Of a stretch of DNA of 64,000 nucleotides, positions 36,041 through 44,220 are shown piece by piece. A program made the position numbers and the translations under genes. Under the pieces are notes generated by a model. It was not told where the DNA came from, did no database searches, and saw nothing but the letters and a program-made list of their open reading frames with translations. Source of the DNA: Myxococcales bacterium (GTDB lineage Bacteria; Myxococcota_A; Polyangia; Palsa-1104; JAEUJZ01). The stretch lies in contig JAEUJZ010000049.1 of NCBI GenBank assembly GCA_016794505.1, positions 250,136 through 314,135 on the forward strand. The letters are read 5' to 3'. How positions within the stretch are numbered: position 1 is the stretch's first letter; each line of letters starts with the position of its first letter.

Positions 36041-37027
36041 GTGACGAATCAGGGAGGGCTGCGACTGCGAGCGCTGTCGACGGCGCAAGCGCGCTTGTGC
36101 GTGCAGGGACCGGATGCGCGACGCTATCTGCACGGCATGGTCAGCAACGATGTACAAGGGCTGCGTCTCGGGCAGGGCTGCCACGCCTGTCTGCTGTCGG
36201 TCAAAGGCAAGCTGGTCGGCGATCTGGTGGTTCTCGATCTGGGCGACGAGGGACTGCTCTTGTGCATGGCCGCGGCGGCACGCGAGGGCGTACACAAGAT
36301 GCTGGATCGGCACCTGATCATGGACAACGCGACGGTCCAGGATGTATCGACTGAGATCGATGCGCTGCAGGTTGTCGGGGGCTCTGCTGCGTTCGCCCTG
36401 GCGGAGGTATTGCACGGGCTGTCCGCAGACGATCTGGCGAGCGCGCCGCGCTATGCCTTTTTCACCGTGCAGGCTGCAGCCGGGCTCGTGCGTGTGGCGG
36501 TCTTTCCGTCGCTGGGGCAGCCAACGTACTGTCTTTTTGGGGCGCCTGCACAACTTGACGCCTTGCGGCGGACGCTGAGCTCCGCCGGGGCAGTGCCGCT
36601 TGCCGAAGACGAGGCCGAGATCGTGCGCGTCGAAGCCGGCCTGCCTGAGTACGGTCGCGATCTCGACGAAGACCGCATGCCGGCGGAGGCGGGTCTAGAC
36701 GATGCCGTCAGCTTCAGCAAAGGCTGTTATCTGGGGCAGGAAGTCGTCGTGCGACTGCGCGATCGCGGGCACCTCAACCGCAAGCTGTGCGGCCTGCGCT
36801 TTGAGTCCACGGCGATCCCTGCGGTCGGCAGCAAGCTGCGCAGCGCTGATCGGCCCCAGGCGGCGGTGCTGACCTCGGTGGTGTCCTCGCCGCGCTTTGG
36901 CGTGATTGGCCTGGGCTATGTCCACCGCTCGTCGTGGGAGCTTGGGACGCGGCTGGAGCTTCTGGGGGCGTCGGATGAGCCCACCGGCCAGAGCGCGACC
37001 GTAGTCGCGCTGCCGTTTTCAGGGTGA
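36041..37027 (+). CDS. ygfZ: Folate-binding protein YgfZ (GcvT-like)
   Basis: Tetrahydrofolate-binding protein, 328 aa, involved in Fe-S cluster assembly and tRNA thiolation in E. coli. The family signature KGCYLGQE (Cys229) is present, followed by the RLRDRGHLNR loop. The N-terminal region has the LHGMVSNDVQ stretch. GTG start with a very strong GAGGAGGAA site. The last 9 nt overlap the end of the convergent HPt gene. Confidence 0.92.
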   Translation: MTNQGGLRLRALSTAQARLCVQGPDARRYLHGMVSNDVQGLRLGQGCHACLLSVKGKLVGDLVVLDLGDEGLLLCMAAAAREGVHKMLDRHLIMDNATVQDVSTEIDALQVVGGSAAFALAEVLHGLSADDLASAPRYAFFTVQAAAGLVRVAVFPSLGQPTYCLFGAPAQLDALRRTLSSAGAVPLAEDEAEIVRVEAGLPEYGRDLDEDRMPAEAGLDDAVSFSKGCYLGQEVVVRLRDRGHLNRKLCGLRFESTAIPAVGSKLRSADRPQAAVLTSVVSSPRFGVIGLGYVHRSSWELGTRLELLGASDEPTGQSATVVALPFSG

Positions 37028-37420
37028 GTCAGCGCGCAGGGCGCGATCGACGTAGGTCAAGGTCTCGGCGGCGCAGCTCAGCAGCCCCGAGATCTCATCC
37101 GCGATGGTCTTGGCATCGCCATACACCACCGCGTCGTATGCGTGCTCGGTCCGCGCTCCTAGGCGCTCAGCCCCGAGAATGCGCGCCGCACCTTTCGTCG
37201 AGTGGATCAGGCGCAGGGCTTCCTTTTGGTTGCCGTCGCTCAAGGCTTGCTGCATCTGCTCCATGTCATGCACAAGCTGTGAGCGGAAAAGATCCAGCAT
37301 CGAGAAGTAGAGGGAACGATTCCCGAGCATCCTCACGATGGCGGTTTCCATATCCAGCCAGGGCTCAACTGATTCATTGGCGCGCCCAGCATGGCGTGCG
37401 CTGCCGTCTGACGGTTGCAT
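37019..37420 (-). CDS. Histidine phosphotransfer (HPt) domain protein
   Basis: Single-domain phosphorelay protein, 133 aa. The four-helix HPt motif is IHSTKGAARILGAERLG with the phosphorylatable His73 (HxxKG). The ~30 residue N-terminal lead is not conserved. It would pass phosphate between a hybrid kinase and a response regulator; none is encoded nearby, so the partners lie elsewhere. ATG 37420 is preferred over TTG 37435, with a GGGGGA stretch upstream. Tail-to-tail overlap of 9 nt with ygfZ. Confidence 0.85.
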   Translation of the reverse strand: MQPSDGSARHAGRANESVEPWLDMETAIVRMLGNRSLYFSMLDLFRSQLVHDMEQMQQALSDGNQKEALRLIHSTKGAARILGAERLGARTEHAYDAVVYGDAKTIADEISGLLSCAAETLTYVDRALRADSP

Positions 37421-37562
37421 GGACGTTTCCCCCAAGGCTGCATGTCTTGCGCACGTCGGAACATCTGGCGGTTCCGACCGTCGCGTGGGAAGACCCTTCC
37501 CCGATGCTCTACTTCATCAGGCCCCGAGACGGCGAGGAAGCCCGATCTGCTACGTATAGGGG

Positions 37563-38564
37563 TTACCTGCGAGGCCGCGGACGCTGCGGAGTCGTGGCGA
37601 CCGACGTCGTCAGCCAGCCGAGAAGTGTTTGCACTAGGGGGGCGGCTGGCGAGCGCAGCACATCGGCGACATAGCGTCGCACACCGCGCGCTTGACCGGT
37701 CTCTGCCGGACTGTCGGTGCTGGGCAAGAGGTGCAGCGTCAGCACGCGTCCATCGCCGTCCCCAATCGCTGGCTGCTCGCGCTTTTCGACCAAGCGGTCG
37801 AGATCATCCAAGCGCGCTTGCAGTAGCAGCGACAGAAGCGCCTGTTCCTCGTCGGGAGCAAGCCGACGGACAGATGGGCGGGGCAGGGGAGAGCGCGGCA
37901 CGAAGCCCTCTTCAGGCGTGACGCGCAGCATGCCATCCTCGATCTGCAACAGGCCTCCTGGTCGTCGCTGGGGCTCAACTTTGAGCTGCAAGCGCAGCCG
38001 CCGCAGCGCCTCGACCGTCTGCGGCACCGCCACTGGCTTTCGCTGCTGCGCTGCCTGTGTAATCCGGCGGCTTAGATCGTCGAGATAGTCGGGCAGGGCA
38101 TAGCCATCCGGGGGCGTCGGCCACTCGCTGCGTGGCATGCGCCACGTCCCGAGCGGCCGAGCCGCCGAAGAAAGGACCAGCGTGCGGTCGTTTCTCGTCG
38201 TGCTCTCGCTGCTGTGGACGCTGAATAGCTCACTTGCACGCAGGCGGGACACAAGCTGCAGCTTTTCCCCCGCGGACAGCATGAGCGGCTGGCCCACTTG
38301 GGTGCAGGCGGCGTCGGCAGAGCAGCTCTGCAGGCTGGCGATGCCGTCGGTGATGCGCAGCTCAGGGCCCTGATCGGCCTTCCACGTCAGCCCCAGCTTG
38401 TCTGCCGCCTCGTCCCGGAGTGCCGCGGTCAGCGCTTTGGCCGCCACGCCATCCTGGGCCAGCACCAGCGGCTGCAGCCCCCAAAAACCGGCTGCTCCCA
38501 GGGCCGCGCCAAGCACGCACAGACGACTGAGAGACAAGGCATCCCGCCGGGCTAGACGTTTCAT
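37563..38564 (-). CDS. Secreted or membrane-anchored protein, unknown function
   Basis: A 333 aa protein I do not recognise. The N-terminus is strongly basic, then a hydrophobic segment (LSRLCVLGAALGAAGFWGLQ). The mature part has one close Cys pair (SCSADAACT) and three charged helical or loop regions. The ATG is only 3 nt after the last base of the tRNA-Leu gene on the same strand, so its leader is part of the tRNA transcript. The context is otherwise silent. Confidence 0.68.
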   Translation of the reverse strand: MKRLARRDALSLSRLCVLGAALGAAGFWGLQPLVLAQDGVAAKALTAALRDEAADKLGLTWKADQGPELRITDGIASLQSCSADAACTQVGQPLMLSAGEKLQLVSRLRASELFSVHSSESTTRNDRTLVLSSAARPLGTWRMPRSEWPTPPDGYALPDYLDDLSRRITQAAQQRKPVAVPQTVEALRRLRLQLKVEPQRRPGGLLQIEDGMLRVTPEEGFVPRSPLPRPSVRRLAPDEEQALLSLLLQARLDDLDRLVEKREQPAIGDGDGRVLTLHLLPSTDSPAETGQARGVRRYVADVLRSPAAPLVQTLLGWLTTSVATTPQRPRPRR

Positions 38565-38567
38565 CAG

Positions 38568-38649
38568 TGCGAGAGAGGGGAGTCGAACCCCTATGCCTCA
38601 CGGCGCCAGATCCTAAGTCTGGTGCGTCTGCCAGTTCCGCCACTCTCGC
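38568..38649 (-). tRNA. tRNA-Leu (anticodon TAG)
   Basis: Cloverleaf readable on the minus strand: acceptor GCGAGAG pairing with CTCTCGC, a TTCGACTCC T-loop, and the anticodon stem CCAGA/TCTGG closing the loop CTTAGGA with anticodon TAG. It reads CUA codons. CCA is not encoded; the discriminator A is at 38568. Confidence 0.92.
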
Positions 38650-38660
38650 GTGGGCATCGC

Positions 38661-38666
38661 AAGGTA
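38661..38666 (-). promoter_or_regulatory. Putative -10 (TACCTT) for tRNA-Leu
   Basis: TACCTT lies 11 nt before the tRNA-Leu 5' end on the minus strand, suiting a start about 5 nt ahead of the mature tRNA. The -35 would fall in the terminator stem. Weak evidence. Confidence 0.3.
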
Positions 38667-38675
38667 CAAAGCTGC

Positions 38676-38720
38676 AAAAAAAAACGCTACAGGCCAGTGT
38701 TCTTTTTGGCGCTGTAGCGT
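38676..38720 (-). terminator. Rho-independent terminator after tRNA-Lys
   Basis: On the minus strand a perfect 9-bp inverted repeat, ACGCTACAG and CTGTAGCGT (38712-38720 with 38684-38692), extended by an inner GCC/GGC, is followed by a run of nine T (38676-38684). It ends transcription from the tRNA-Lys side before tRNA-Leu. Confidence 0.85.
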
Positions 38721-38725
38721 CTTCG

Positions 38726-38798
38726 TGAGCCCAGTAGGAGTCGAACCTACAACAAACGGATTAAGAGTCCGCTGCTCTGCCAGTTGAGCTATGGGCCC
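38726..38798 (-). tRNA. tRNA-Lys (anticodon CTT)
   Basis: Minus strand. Acceptor GGGCCCA pairs with TGGGCTC (one G-U), the T-loop is TTCGACT, and the anticodon stem GCGGA/TCCGT encloses CTCTTAA with anticodon CTT. CCA is not encoded. Confidence 0.92.
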
Positions 38799-38845
38799 GT
38801 CTGAGATTCAAAAGCGGCGCCTATTCAGCCAAGGTCGCCACTTGT

Positions 38846-38851
38846 TGTCAA
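38846..38851 (-). promoter_or_regulatory. Putative -35 (TTGACA) for tRNA-Lys
   Basis: A perfect TTGACA on the minus strand, about 48 nt before the tRNA-Lys 5' end. The matching -10 is poor (CTGAAT or TGAATA, 17-18 nt downstream). The site sits between tRNA-Lys and tRNA-Arg in an otherwise empty 110 bp. Confidence 0.35.
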
Positions 38852-38908
38852 CAGGTTATTTTTGCTTTTTGTCGCTGGGTGCTTGCTGCGTACGGCGATG
38901 CTGCTCTG

Positions 38909-38982
38909 CGCGTCTGGAGCGATTCGAACGCCCGACCCACGGGTTCGAAGCCCGTTGCTCTATCCAGCTGAGCTACAGACGC
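38909..38982 (-). tRNA. tRNA-Arg (anticodon TCG)
   Basis: Minus strand. Acceptor GCGTCTG pairs with CAGACGC, T-loop TTCGAAT, and the anticodon stem ACGGG/CCCGT encloses CTTCGAA with anticodon TCG, reading CGA. CCA is not encoded. Confidence 0.9.
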
Positions 38983-39133
38983 ACGGTCAAAGGAAGGCCC
39001 TCTTACCGCGGGCACTGCGCGCTTGGCAAGCGAAAAATTGCCGCGTGTCTCTGCTGGCTTCGCGGGGGGATCGCGACTGCGCTACGGCCCGGTTGCGAAC
39101 GCTCAACCTCGTCGGCGGCGGGCAGGTGACTGA

Positions 39134-39139
39134 TATACT
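39134..39139 (+). promoter_or_regulatory. Putative -10 (TATACT) of a leaderless promoter
   Basis: TATACT (5 of 6 match to TATAAT), preceded by TGA, ends 8 nt before the ATG at 39148. No ribosome binding site and no convincing -35. Confidence 0.5.
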
Positions 39140-39147
39140 CTGTGGCC

Positions 39148-40428
39148 ATGCCGAAGCACGGAATGTCTGGCGATGGTCGAGATGGAGGCAGCGGCGGTAG
39201 CGAGGAGCTCAAGTCGCTGCGCGAAGCGGTGCAAGCCCTGCCCACAAACTTGCATCTGCGTCGGCAGCTTGCGGAAGCGGAAGAGAAAAGCGGCGACGTC
39301 GAAGCGGCCCTAAAGACCGTGCAAGCGGCGCCGGGTCCCGACGCCAAGCTGTTTGTCATCGCCGCCCGCTGCTTGTATGAGCTGGGACGCTACAAAGAGG
39401 GTCTCGACTACTACGACAAGGCGGTGGCTCTCGAAATCGCAGTGGCTGATGCGACGCTGCGCGATCAGCTGACGCGGGCGCAGGCCGATCCTCGCTCGCG
39501 CCTGCGCTTGGTCGCCGATCCCAACGAAGCCAAGGACGATGCGACGTCGGTCGAGGTCGAGCAGCCAAAGATCACCTTTGCCGAGGTCGGCGGTCTTGAC
39601 GATCTGAAAGAAAAGATTCGCCTGCGCGTGCTGCATCCGCTCAAGCGACCGGACCTATATAAGGCATTCGGTAAGAAGCTGGGCGGCGGCATCTTGATGT
39701 ATGGCCCGCCGGGCTGTGGCAAGACGTTCCTGGCGCGGGCGACGGCGGGCGAGGCCGGCGTGCGCTTCATGGCGGTTGGGATCGAAGACGTGCTCGATAT
39801 GTGGTTCGGGCAGTCGGAAAAGAAGCTGCACACGCTGTTCAGCAAAGCGCGCCACGAAGCACCGTCGATCTTGTTCTTTGACGAAGTCGATGCCCTGGGC
39901 GGACGGCGGTCGGCCTCGCGGCACGATCACTACCGCATGTTGGTGGCGCAGTTCTTGGCGGACATGGACGGCATCGGATCGACGGAAAAGGATGCTGTGC
40001 TGGTGATGGGGGCGACCAATGCGCCCTGGGATGTCGACCCAGCGTTCCGTCGCCCCGGTCGCTTCGCCGATGTTTTGTTTGTGCCGCCGCCGGATCTCAA
40101 AGCGCGCATCGAGATCTTCAAGCTGAAGCTTAAGAACAAGCCGACGCGTGACATCGACGTGACCGAGCTGGCGCGGCAGACCGAGCTGTATTCCGGCGCC
40201 GATGTCGAGCACGTGGTCGAGGCCGCGACCGAAGTAGCGCTGGAGCAGTCGATGAAGTCGGGCAGCGTGCGCCCACTGGACATGCGCGACCTTCTGGCTG
40301 CGGCCAAGCGGGTAAAACCGTCGACGCTGGAGTGGTTTTCGACGGCGCGCAACTTCGCCACCTATGCCAACGAGGGCGGGCAGTACAACGACGTCCTCGA
40401 CTACATCAAGAAGCATCGCCTGGGATAA
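39148..40428 (+). CDS. AAA+ ATPase with N-terminal TPR-like region
   Basis: A 426 aa single-ring AAA ATPase of the classic (Cdc48/FtsH-like) clade. Residues ~25-110 form TPR-type helical hairpins (LREAVQALPTNLHLRRQLAE, ALKTVQ, LYELGRYKEGLDYYDKAV). The AAA domain begins at EVGGLDDLKEKI, with Walker A GPPGCGKT (residues 186-193), Walker B ILFFDEVDA, sensor-1 MGATNAPW and arginine fingers in FRRPGRF. It lacks a protease domain. It may unfold or disassemble a complex recruited by the TPR part; the substrate is unknown. Confidence 0.88.
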   Translation: MPKHGMSGDGRDGGSGGSEELKSLREAVQALPTNLHLRRQLAEAEEKSGDVEAALKTVQAAPGPDAKLFVIAARCLYELGRYKEGLDYYDKAVALEIAVADATLRDQLTRAQADPRSRLRLVADPNEAKDDATSVEVEQPKITFAEVGGLDDLKEKIRLRVLHPLKRPDLYKAFGKKLGGGILMYGPPGCGKTFLARATAGEAGVRFMAVGIEDVLDMWFGQSEKKLHTLFSKARHEAPSILFFDEVDALGGRRSASRHDHYRMLVAQFLADMDGIGSTEKDAVLVMGATNAPWDVDPAFRRPGRFADVLFVPPPDLKARIEIFKLKLKNKPTRDIDVTELARQTELYSGADVEHVVEAATEVALEQSMKSGSVRPLDMRDLLAAAKRVKPSTLEWFSTARNFATYANEGGQYNDVLDYIKKHRLG

Positions 40429-40493
40429 GCGACCGCCACGCAGCGCTGCATGCACAGGCGGCGCGCCCCCCGCTTAATTCTTCCCCTGGGCTG

Positions 40494-41390
40494 CTAGCGC
40501 CCCCAGGCCAGCACCAGCGCGACGGTGAGCAGCCACAGCAGGATGGCAGCGTTCAGCGGCCGATCGCGCAAGAGGATCTCTTCCGGGCTGCCGCCTTGGT
40601 CGCGGCGATACGTCAGGTACAGATAGCGAAACAAGCCGTACAGCACATAGGGGATGGTCAGCATCATCGCGTGGCTGCGCGGCATGCCCTCGGCGGTGAA
40701 CGTGTACAGCGAGTACGCCATGATCGTGCTCGCCGTCGTGACGCCGATCATCTGATCCAAAAGCTGCGGCGTGTACTCAAGCAGGATCTTGCGGTGCGAT
40801 CCGGCGTCGCGGTCGAGCAGCAAAAGCTCGTGCCGCCGTTTGCACAGCCCCAAAAACAGCGCTCCCAAGAACGTCACGATGAGCAGCCAGGGCGAGATCC
40901 ACGATCGAATGACCAGCGCTCCTGCGACGGCGCGCAGCACGAAGCCCGAGGCGATGACGAAGACATCCAGAATCACGACGTGCTTCCACCACAGCGTGTA
41001 CAGCACCTGCAGCAGCAGATAGATCCCCAAGCTCGCTGCAAAGGCGGTGTTCAGCCACAGCGCAAACGCCAGGCTGGCAAACAGCAGCAGCGCTGCGGCG
41101 AACAGAGCCAGCGCAGGCGAAATTTGCCCACTGGCCAGCGGTCGCTTCTGCTTTTGCGGATGCTTGCGATCGGGCTCGATGTCCTTGAGGTCGTTGAGCA
41201 GATACACGCCGCTGGACAGCGCCGTGAACGCCACAAAGCCCAGCGTCGCCAGCTTCAGATATCCCCACATCTGCGGCGACATGGGCTGCCACAGCTTGTT
41301 CAAGTTGAACAGAAAGCTGCCGTATAGAAGCAGGTTCTTGGGCCACTGCTTGGGTCGCAGGGCGCGCACCAGATGAAAGGCCGTCGCCAT
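40494..41390 (-). CDS. UbiA-family prenyltransferase, decaprenyl-phosphate phosphoribosyltransferase type
   Basis: Membrane enzyme, 298 aa, about nine helices. The metal and prenyl-phosphate motif NDLKDIEPDRKHPQKQKRP with the two Asp clusters matches the DPPR-synthase branch of the UbiA superfamily (Rv3806c-like), as does RALRPKQWPKNLLLY at the N-terminus. That branch transfers 5-phosphoribosyl to polyprenyl phosphate; relatives in Gram-negatives may serve envelope sugars. The reaction here is inferred. Its operon neighbours are not obvious. Confidence 0.85.
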   Translation of the reverse strand: MATAFHLVRALRPKQWPKNLLLYGSFLFNLNKLWQPMSPQMWGYLKLATLGFVAFTALSSGVYLLNDLKDIEPDRKHPQKQKRPLASGQISPALALFAAALLLFASLAFALWLNTAFAASLGIYLLLQVLYTLWWKHVVILDVFVIASGFVLRAVAGALVIRSWISPWLLIVTFLGALFLGLCKRRHELLLLDRDAGSHRKILLEYTPQLLDQMIGVTTASTIMAYSLYTFTAEGMPRSHAMMLTIPYVLYGLFRYLYLTYRRDQGGSPEEILLRDRPLNAAILLWLLTVALVLAWGR

Positions 41391-41398
41391 CTCTGCGC

Positions 41399-41404
41399 AT
41401 CATA
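41399..41404 (-). promoter_or_regulatory. Putative -10 (TATGAT) of a leaderless promoter
   Basis: On the minus strand TATGAT (5 of 6 match to TATAAT) ends 8 nt before the ATG at 41390. No ribosome binding site. Confidence 0.5.
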
Positions 41405-41489
41405 GCCATGGAGCCGGCTTCCCTGACAGCGCTTTGCCGCGCAGGCGCACCCGCGTGGCGTTTTCCCAACGCGGCGATCGCAGGCGCGA

Positions 41490-42200
41490 TCAGCGAAGGT
41501 GCGTCTGCAAGAACGCGCTGACCAGGGCCCAGGCCTGCGCGGCCGCTTCGGCGTCATAGTCGCTGCGCGCATCGCAGAAGAAGCCGTGGTTCTGTTCCGA
41601 GAACTCGACGTTCACATAGGGCTTGCCGAGCTTCTTGAGCGTGTCGACGGCAAGCCGCCCGGACTCGTGCGAGATGTGCGCGTCTTTGCCAGCCCACAGC
41701 ATCAGGATCGGGCCGGACTGCGTCGGGGCGTACGACAGCTTGTCGGGGGCGATGTTGCCGTAAAACGACACCGCGCAGCGCAGCGGTGCCACGCCATTTG
41801 CGACGAACGACAGCCGCCCGCCCATGCAAAAGCCCAGCGCTGCGATGCGATCCGCGCGCACACCGGGAAGCGTTGACAGCGTCAGAACTGCGGCGCGCAG
41901 ATCGGCCTCGCTGTCGGCGGCGGCATAGCGCATCGCAAGCTGGATGCTGGCTCCGATATCGTCATAGCCAGCTTGATAGTCGGGCTGAATGCGGTGAAAC
42001 AGATCGGGGGCCAGCACGACATAGCCTTCGCGGGCGAAGCGCTCGGCGACGCTGCGGATGTGGGCGTTGACGCCGAAGATCTCTTGCAGAAGCAAGATCG
42101 CGGGGCGCGGCGCACTGCCTTCGGGACGGCACAGAAAGCCGCCCATGGTGGTGCCATCTGCGACGGGAATCTCGATACGCTCAGTTCGTACGGTCTGCAT
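41490..42200 (-). CDS. Dienelactone hydrolase family protein
   Basis: Alpha/beta-hydrolase with a Cys nucleophile, 236 aa. The GFCMGG motif places the nucleophile at Cys125, and the catalytic His is in QNHGFFC. Family signatures LLQEIFGVNAHI and APDLFHR are clear. Dienelactone hydrolases open lactones from catechol breakdown, but no such pathway is near and the family is broad. A TACGGT hexamer lies 13 nt before the ATG (near-leaderless). Confidence 0.87.
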   Translation of the reverse strand: MQTVRTERIEIPVADGTTMGGFLCRPEGSAPRPAILLLQEIFGVNAHIRSVAERFAREGYVVLAPDLFHRIQPDYQAGYDDIGASIQLAMRYAAADSEADLRAAVLTLSTLPGVRADRIAALGFCMGGRLSFVANGVAPLRCAVSFYGNIAPDKLSYAPTQSGPILMLWAGKDAHISHESGRLAVDTLKKLGKPYVNVEFSEQNHGFFCDARSDYDAEAAAQAWALVSAFLQTHLR

Positions 42201-42321
42201 GATTGTGCACACGACCGTATGAAGAATCGCGCCGCTTGCCAAGCACCTTGTCGAGCTGGCTTCGCCCGATCCCAGGCGTCGGGATCGATTCCGGTCCGCT
42301 CTTGCAGGGCTGAATTGCTGC

Positions 42322-42687
42322 CTAGCGATGCGGCGCGTTTTCGAATACGACGCGGACCCCCGCGGCATCGGCATCGGCCAGCGCGCTGAGCTTGCGGACG
42401 GTGACGTCAACAGACTGCACGGACCGCTCGGCACACAGCGCCGTGGCGAGTTCTTCGGCCAGGGTCTCGACGAGCTTGATATGGCCACGCGCGATCAGTC
42501 CGCGCGCCAGCGTGCCGATGGTCTCGTAGTTCAGGGTGTCTTTGATGCTGCGGATGGGATGCGTGTCGATGCGGATCGTGGCGTCGATCACCAGCGGCTG
42601 CGTGCGGCCGTGCTCGTGGTCATAGATGCCGATGGCCGCGTCGATGCGCAGGCCGCGCACGAAGACCTCGCGAAGCCTGGGGATCAT
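42322..42687 (-). CDS. folB: Dihydroneopterin aldolase FolB
   Basis: Cleaves dihydroneopterin to 6-hydroxymethyl-dihydropterin and glycolaldehyde in folate synthesis; 121 aa, the normal length. The FVRGLRIDAAIGIYDHEH start and the LVETLAEELATALC helix are characteristic. Its ATG overlaps the stop of the PTPS-like gene (ATGA), so the two are translationally coupled. Confidence 0.92.
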   Translation of the reverse strand: MIPRLREVFVRGLRIDAAIGIYDHEHGRTQPLVIDATIRIDTHPIRSIKDTLNYETIGTLARGLIARGHIKLVETLAEELATALCAERSVQSVDVTVRKLSALADADAAGVRVVFENAPHR

Positions 42688-43241
42688 GGCAGGCTCGCAA
42701 ACGCCGACGCCGGCAGCAGATCGTTGATGCTGAGATCGGCGCGTCGCGTCCAGGCCCCAAGATCGACAGAACAGGCGCGCAGATCGTCGGGGGTCACGAC
42801 GACGGCGTTGGTGGGCGTCTCTTCAAGCTCTAGGCGCAGGCATTCGAAGTCGGGGGTGTACACGGAAAGAAAGGCCTGCAGCTTGGACAGAAGCGCCACG
42901 CCCAGAACCTCGGTCGTTGGATCGCCGGGGACGACCAGCAAGCGCGGCACGACATCGGGCTCGTGGGCTTGGAAGTAGCGAACCAGCGGATCCGCCGCGC
43001 TGAGCTGAAATGCATGGTCGAGTGCTCCGTCGACAAACGCATGCCACGGACGCTTCAGCGCAACAAACGGCGCGGCACAGTTGGTCTGACCCCAGCCGGG
43101 TGTCAGCGTCGAGCCCGCTTTCTGCGACAAGGTGACGTGGACGAATTCATTGTGTCCGTGCGGCGTAAAGCAGCGACCGGCTTGCTGGGAATACAAGCGG
43201 TGGGCCATGGAAAAGCGACGCGTGAAGCGAATCTGGGACAT
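42684..43241 (-). CDS. 6-pyruvoyltetrahydropterin synthase-like protein (QueD/PTPS family)
   Basis: A 185 aa protein of the tunnelling-fold PTPS/QueD family. It has the CxxxHGH motif: Cys24, His28 and His30 (CFTPHGHNEF), and an upstream HRL His, which together give the catalytic Cys and the Zn ligands. The PTNAVVV stretch fits the pterin Glu/Thr region. Longer than QueD (about 120), as in PTPS with an extended middle. It may make a pyruvoyl- or hydroxymethyl-pterin, not necessarily queuosine. Sits between an SDR of pteridine-reductase type and folB. Confidence 0.8.
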   Translation of the reverse strand: MSQIRFTRRFSMAHRLYSQQAGRCFTPHGHNEFVHVTLSQKAGSTLTPGWGQTNCAAPFVALKRPWHAFVDGALDHAFQLSAADPLVRYFQAHEPDVVPRLLVVPGDPTTEVLGVALLSKLQAFLSVYTPDFECLRLELEETPTNAVVVTPDDLRACSVDLGAWTRRADLSINDLLPASAFASLP

Positions 43242-43305
43242 GAAGAAGGGCTCGTTCAATTCGAGGGTTTTCGCGTGTGGGCGAGTGCCAAGCCGCGACG
43301 CGGGC

Positions 43306-44070
43306 CTAAAGCGCATCCATATCGGGCGTGCGCCACACGAGGTGCTGGCCCGCATCGACGCAGATCATTTGCCCGGTGACCGACGCAGAGCCGACCAGAT
43401 AGGCAACGGCTGCCGCCACGTCTTCCGCAGGCACAGGCCGACCCAAGAGCGTACTGCGTGCCTCGTGATCGAAGTCCGAAGGGCGCTGGTGGATCGAAGG
43501 CAGGACGGGGCCAGGTCCCACGGCATTGACGCGGATGCGCGGGGCAAGCTCTTGCGCCATGGTGCGCGTTGCGTACCACAGGGCCGCCTTTGAAAGGCCG
43601 TACGAAAAAAACGGCGGCGAGGGCTTGAGCACGCGCTGATCGATGAGATGCACGATCGAGGCCCCGTCGGGCAGATCGGGCTGGCCAGCAAGCGACTGCG
43701 ACAGAACGAGTGGGGTCAGCAGGTTGGTGTCCATGTGCGCGCGAAAGCCAGCGATGCTCAGCGATGGCAGACGGTCGTCTGCAAAGATCGCGGCGTTGTT
43801 GACCAGCACGCGAATCGGCCCCAGGGCCGCGCGAGCCTGAGCAAACAGCCTCGACGCTTCGTGGGGATCGGCCAGGTTGGCGGCGAGCGCCACGGCTCGC
43901 ACGCCCATGTCACAAAGCCGCGCAACCAGCGCCTCGGCTTCGTCCGCAGAGCTTCCGTAATGCACGACGAGATCGAAGCCGCGCGACGCCAGATCCAGCG
44001 AAATGGCGCGGCCGATGCGCTTGGCGGCGCCGGTCACCAGGGCAACACCGGGGGAAGGACAAGAGGCCAT
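43306..44070 (-). CDS. Short-chain dehydrogenase, pteridine reductase/FolM-like
   Basis: NADPH-dependent SDR, 254 aa. Cofactor motif TGAAKRIG with the Arg typical of pteridine reductases, NNAA, and the active-site pair YGLSK. The C-terminal VDAGQHLVW is close to the FolM/PTR1 signature. A role as dihydromonapterin- or dihydrobiopterin-type reductase is strengthened by the following PTPS-like and folB genes. ATG 44070 is preferred over GTG 44076. It is followed by the PTPS gene after 64 nt. Confidence 0.82.
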   Translation of the reverse strand: MASCPSPGVALVTGAAKRIGRAISLDLASRGFDLVVHYGSSADEAEALVARLCDMGVRAVALAANLADPHEASRLFAQARAALGPIRVLVNNAAIFADDRLPSLSIAGFRAHMDTNLLTPLVLSQSLAGQPDLPDGASIVHLIDQRVLKPSPPFFSYGLSKAALWYATRTMAQELAPRIRVNAVGPGPVLPSIHQRPSDFDHEARSTLLGRPVPAEDVAAAVAYLVGSASVTGQMICVDAGQHLVWRTPDMDAL

Positions 44071-44220
44071 GATCACCAGGACGGATGGCTAGCGAGCGCT
44101 GGATCGCGCATCAGCCACGGCTTCATTTCCATCGAGACGACGGCGAGATTGGGAAGGATAGGCAACAGACTGCCTGTACGCATCATGCGGCGCGCATAAT
44201 AGCCGCGGAGCGTCTGTCCC

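Noticed and set aside
38362..38643. Frame running through the tRNA-Leu gene
   Set aside because: It reads through the tRNA itself, a well-known false gene at tRNA-Leu.
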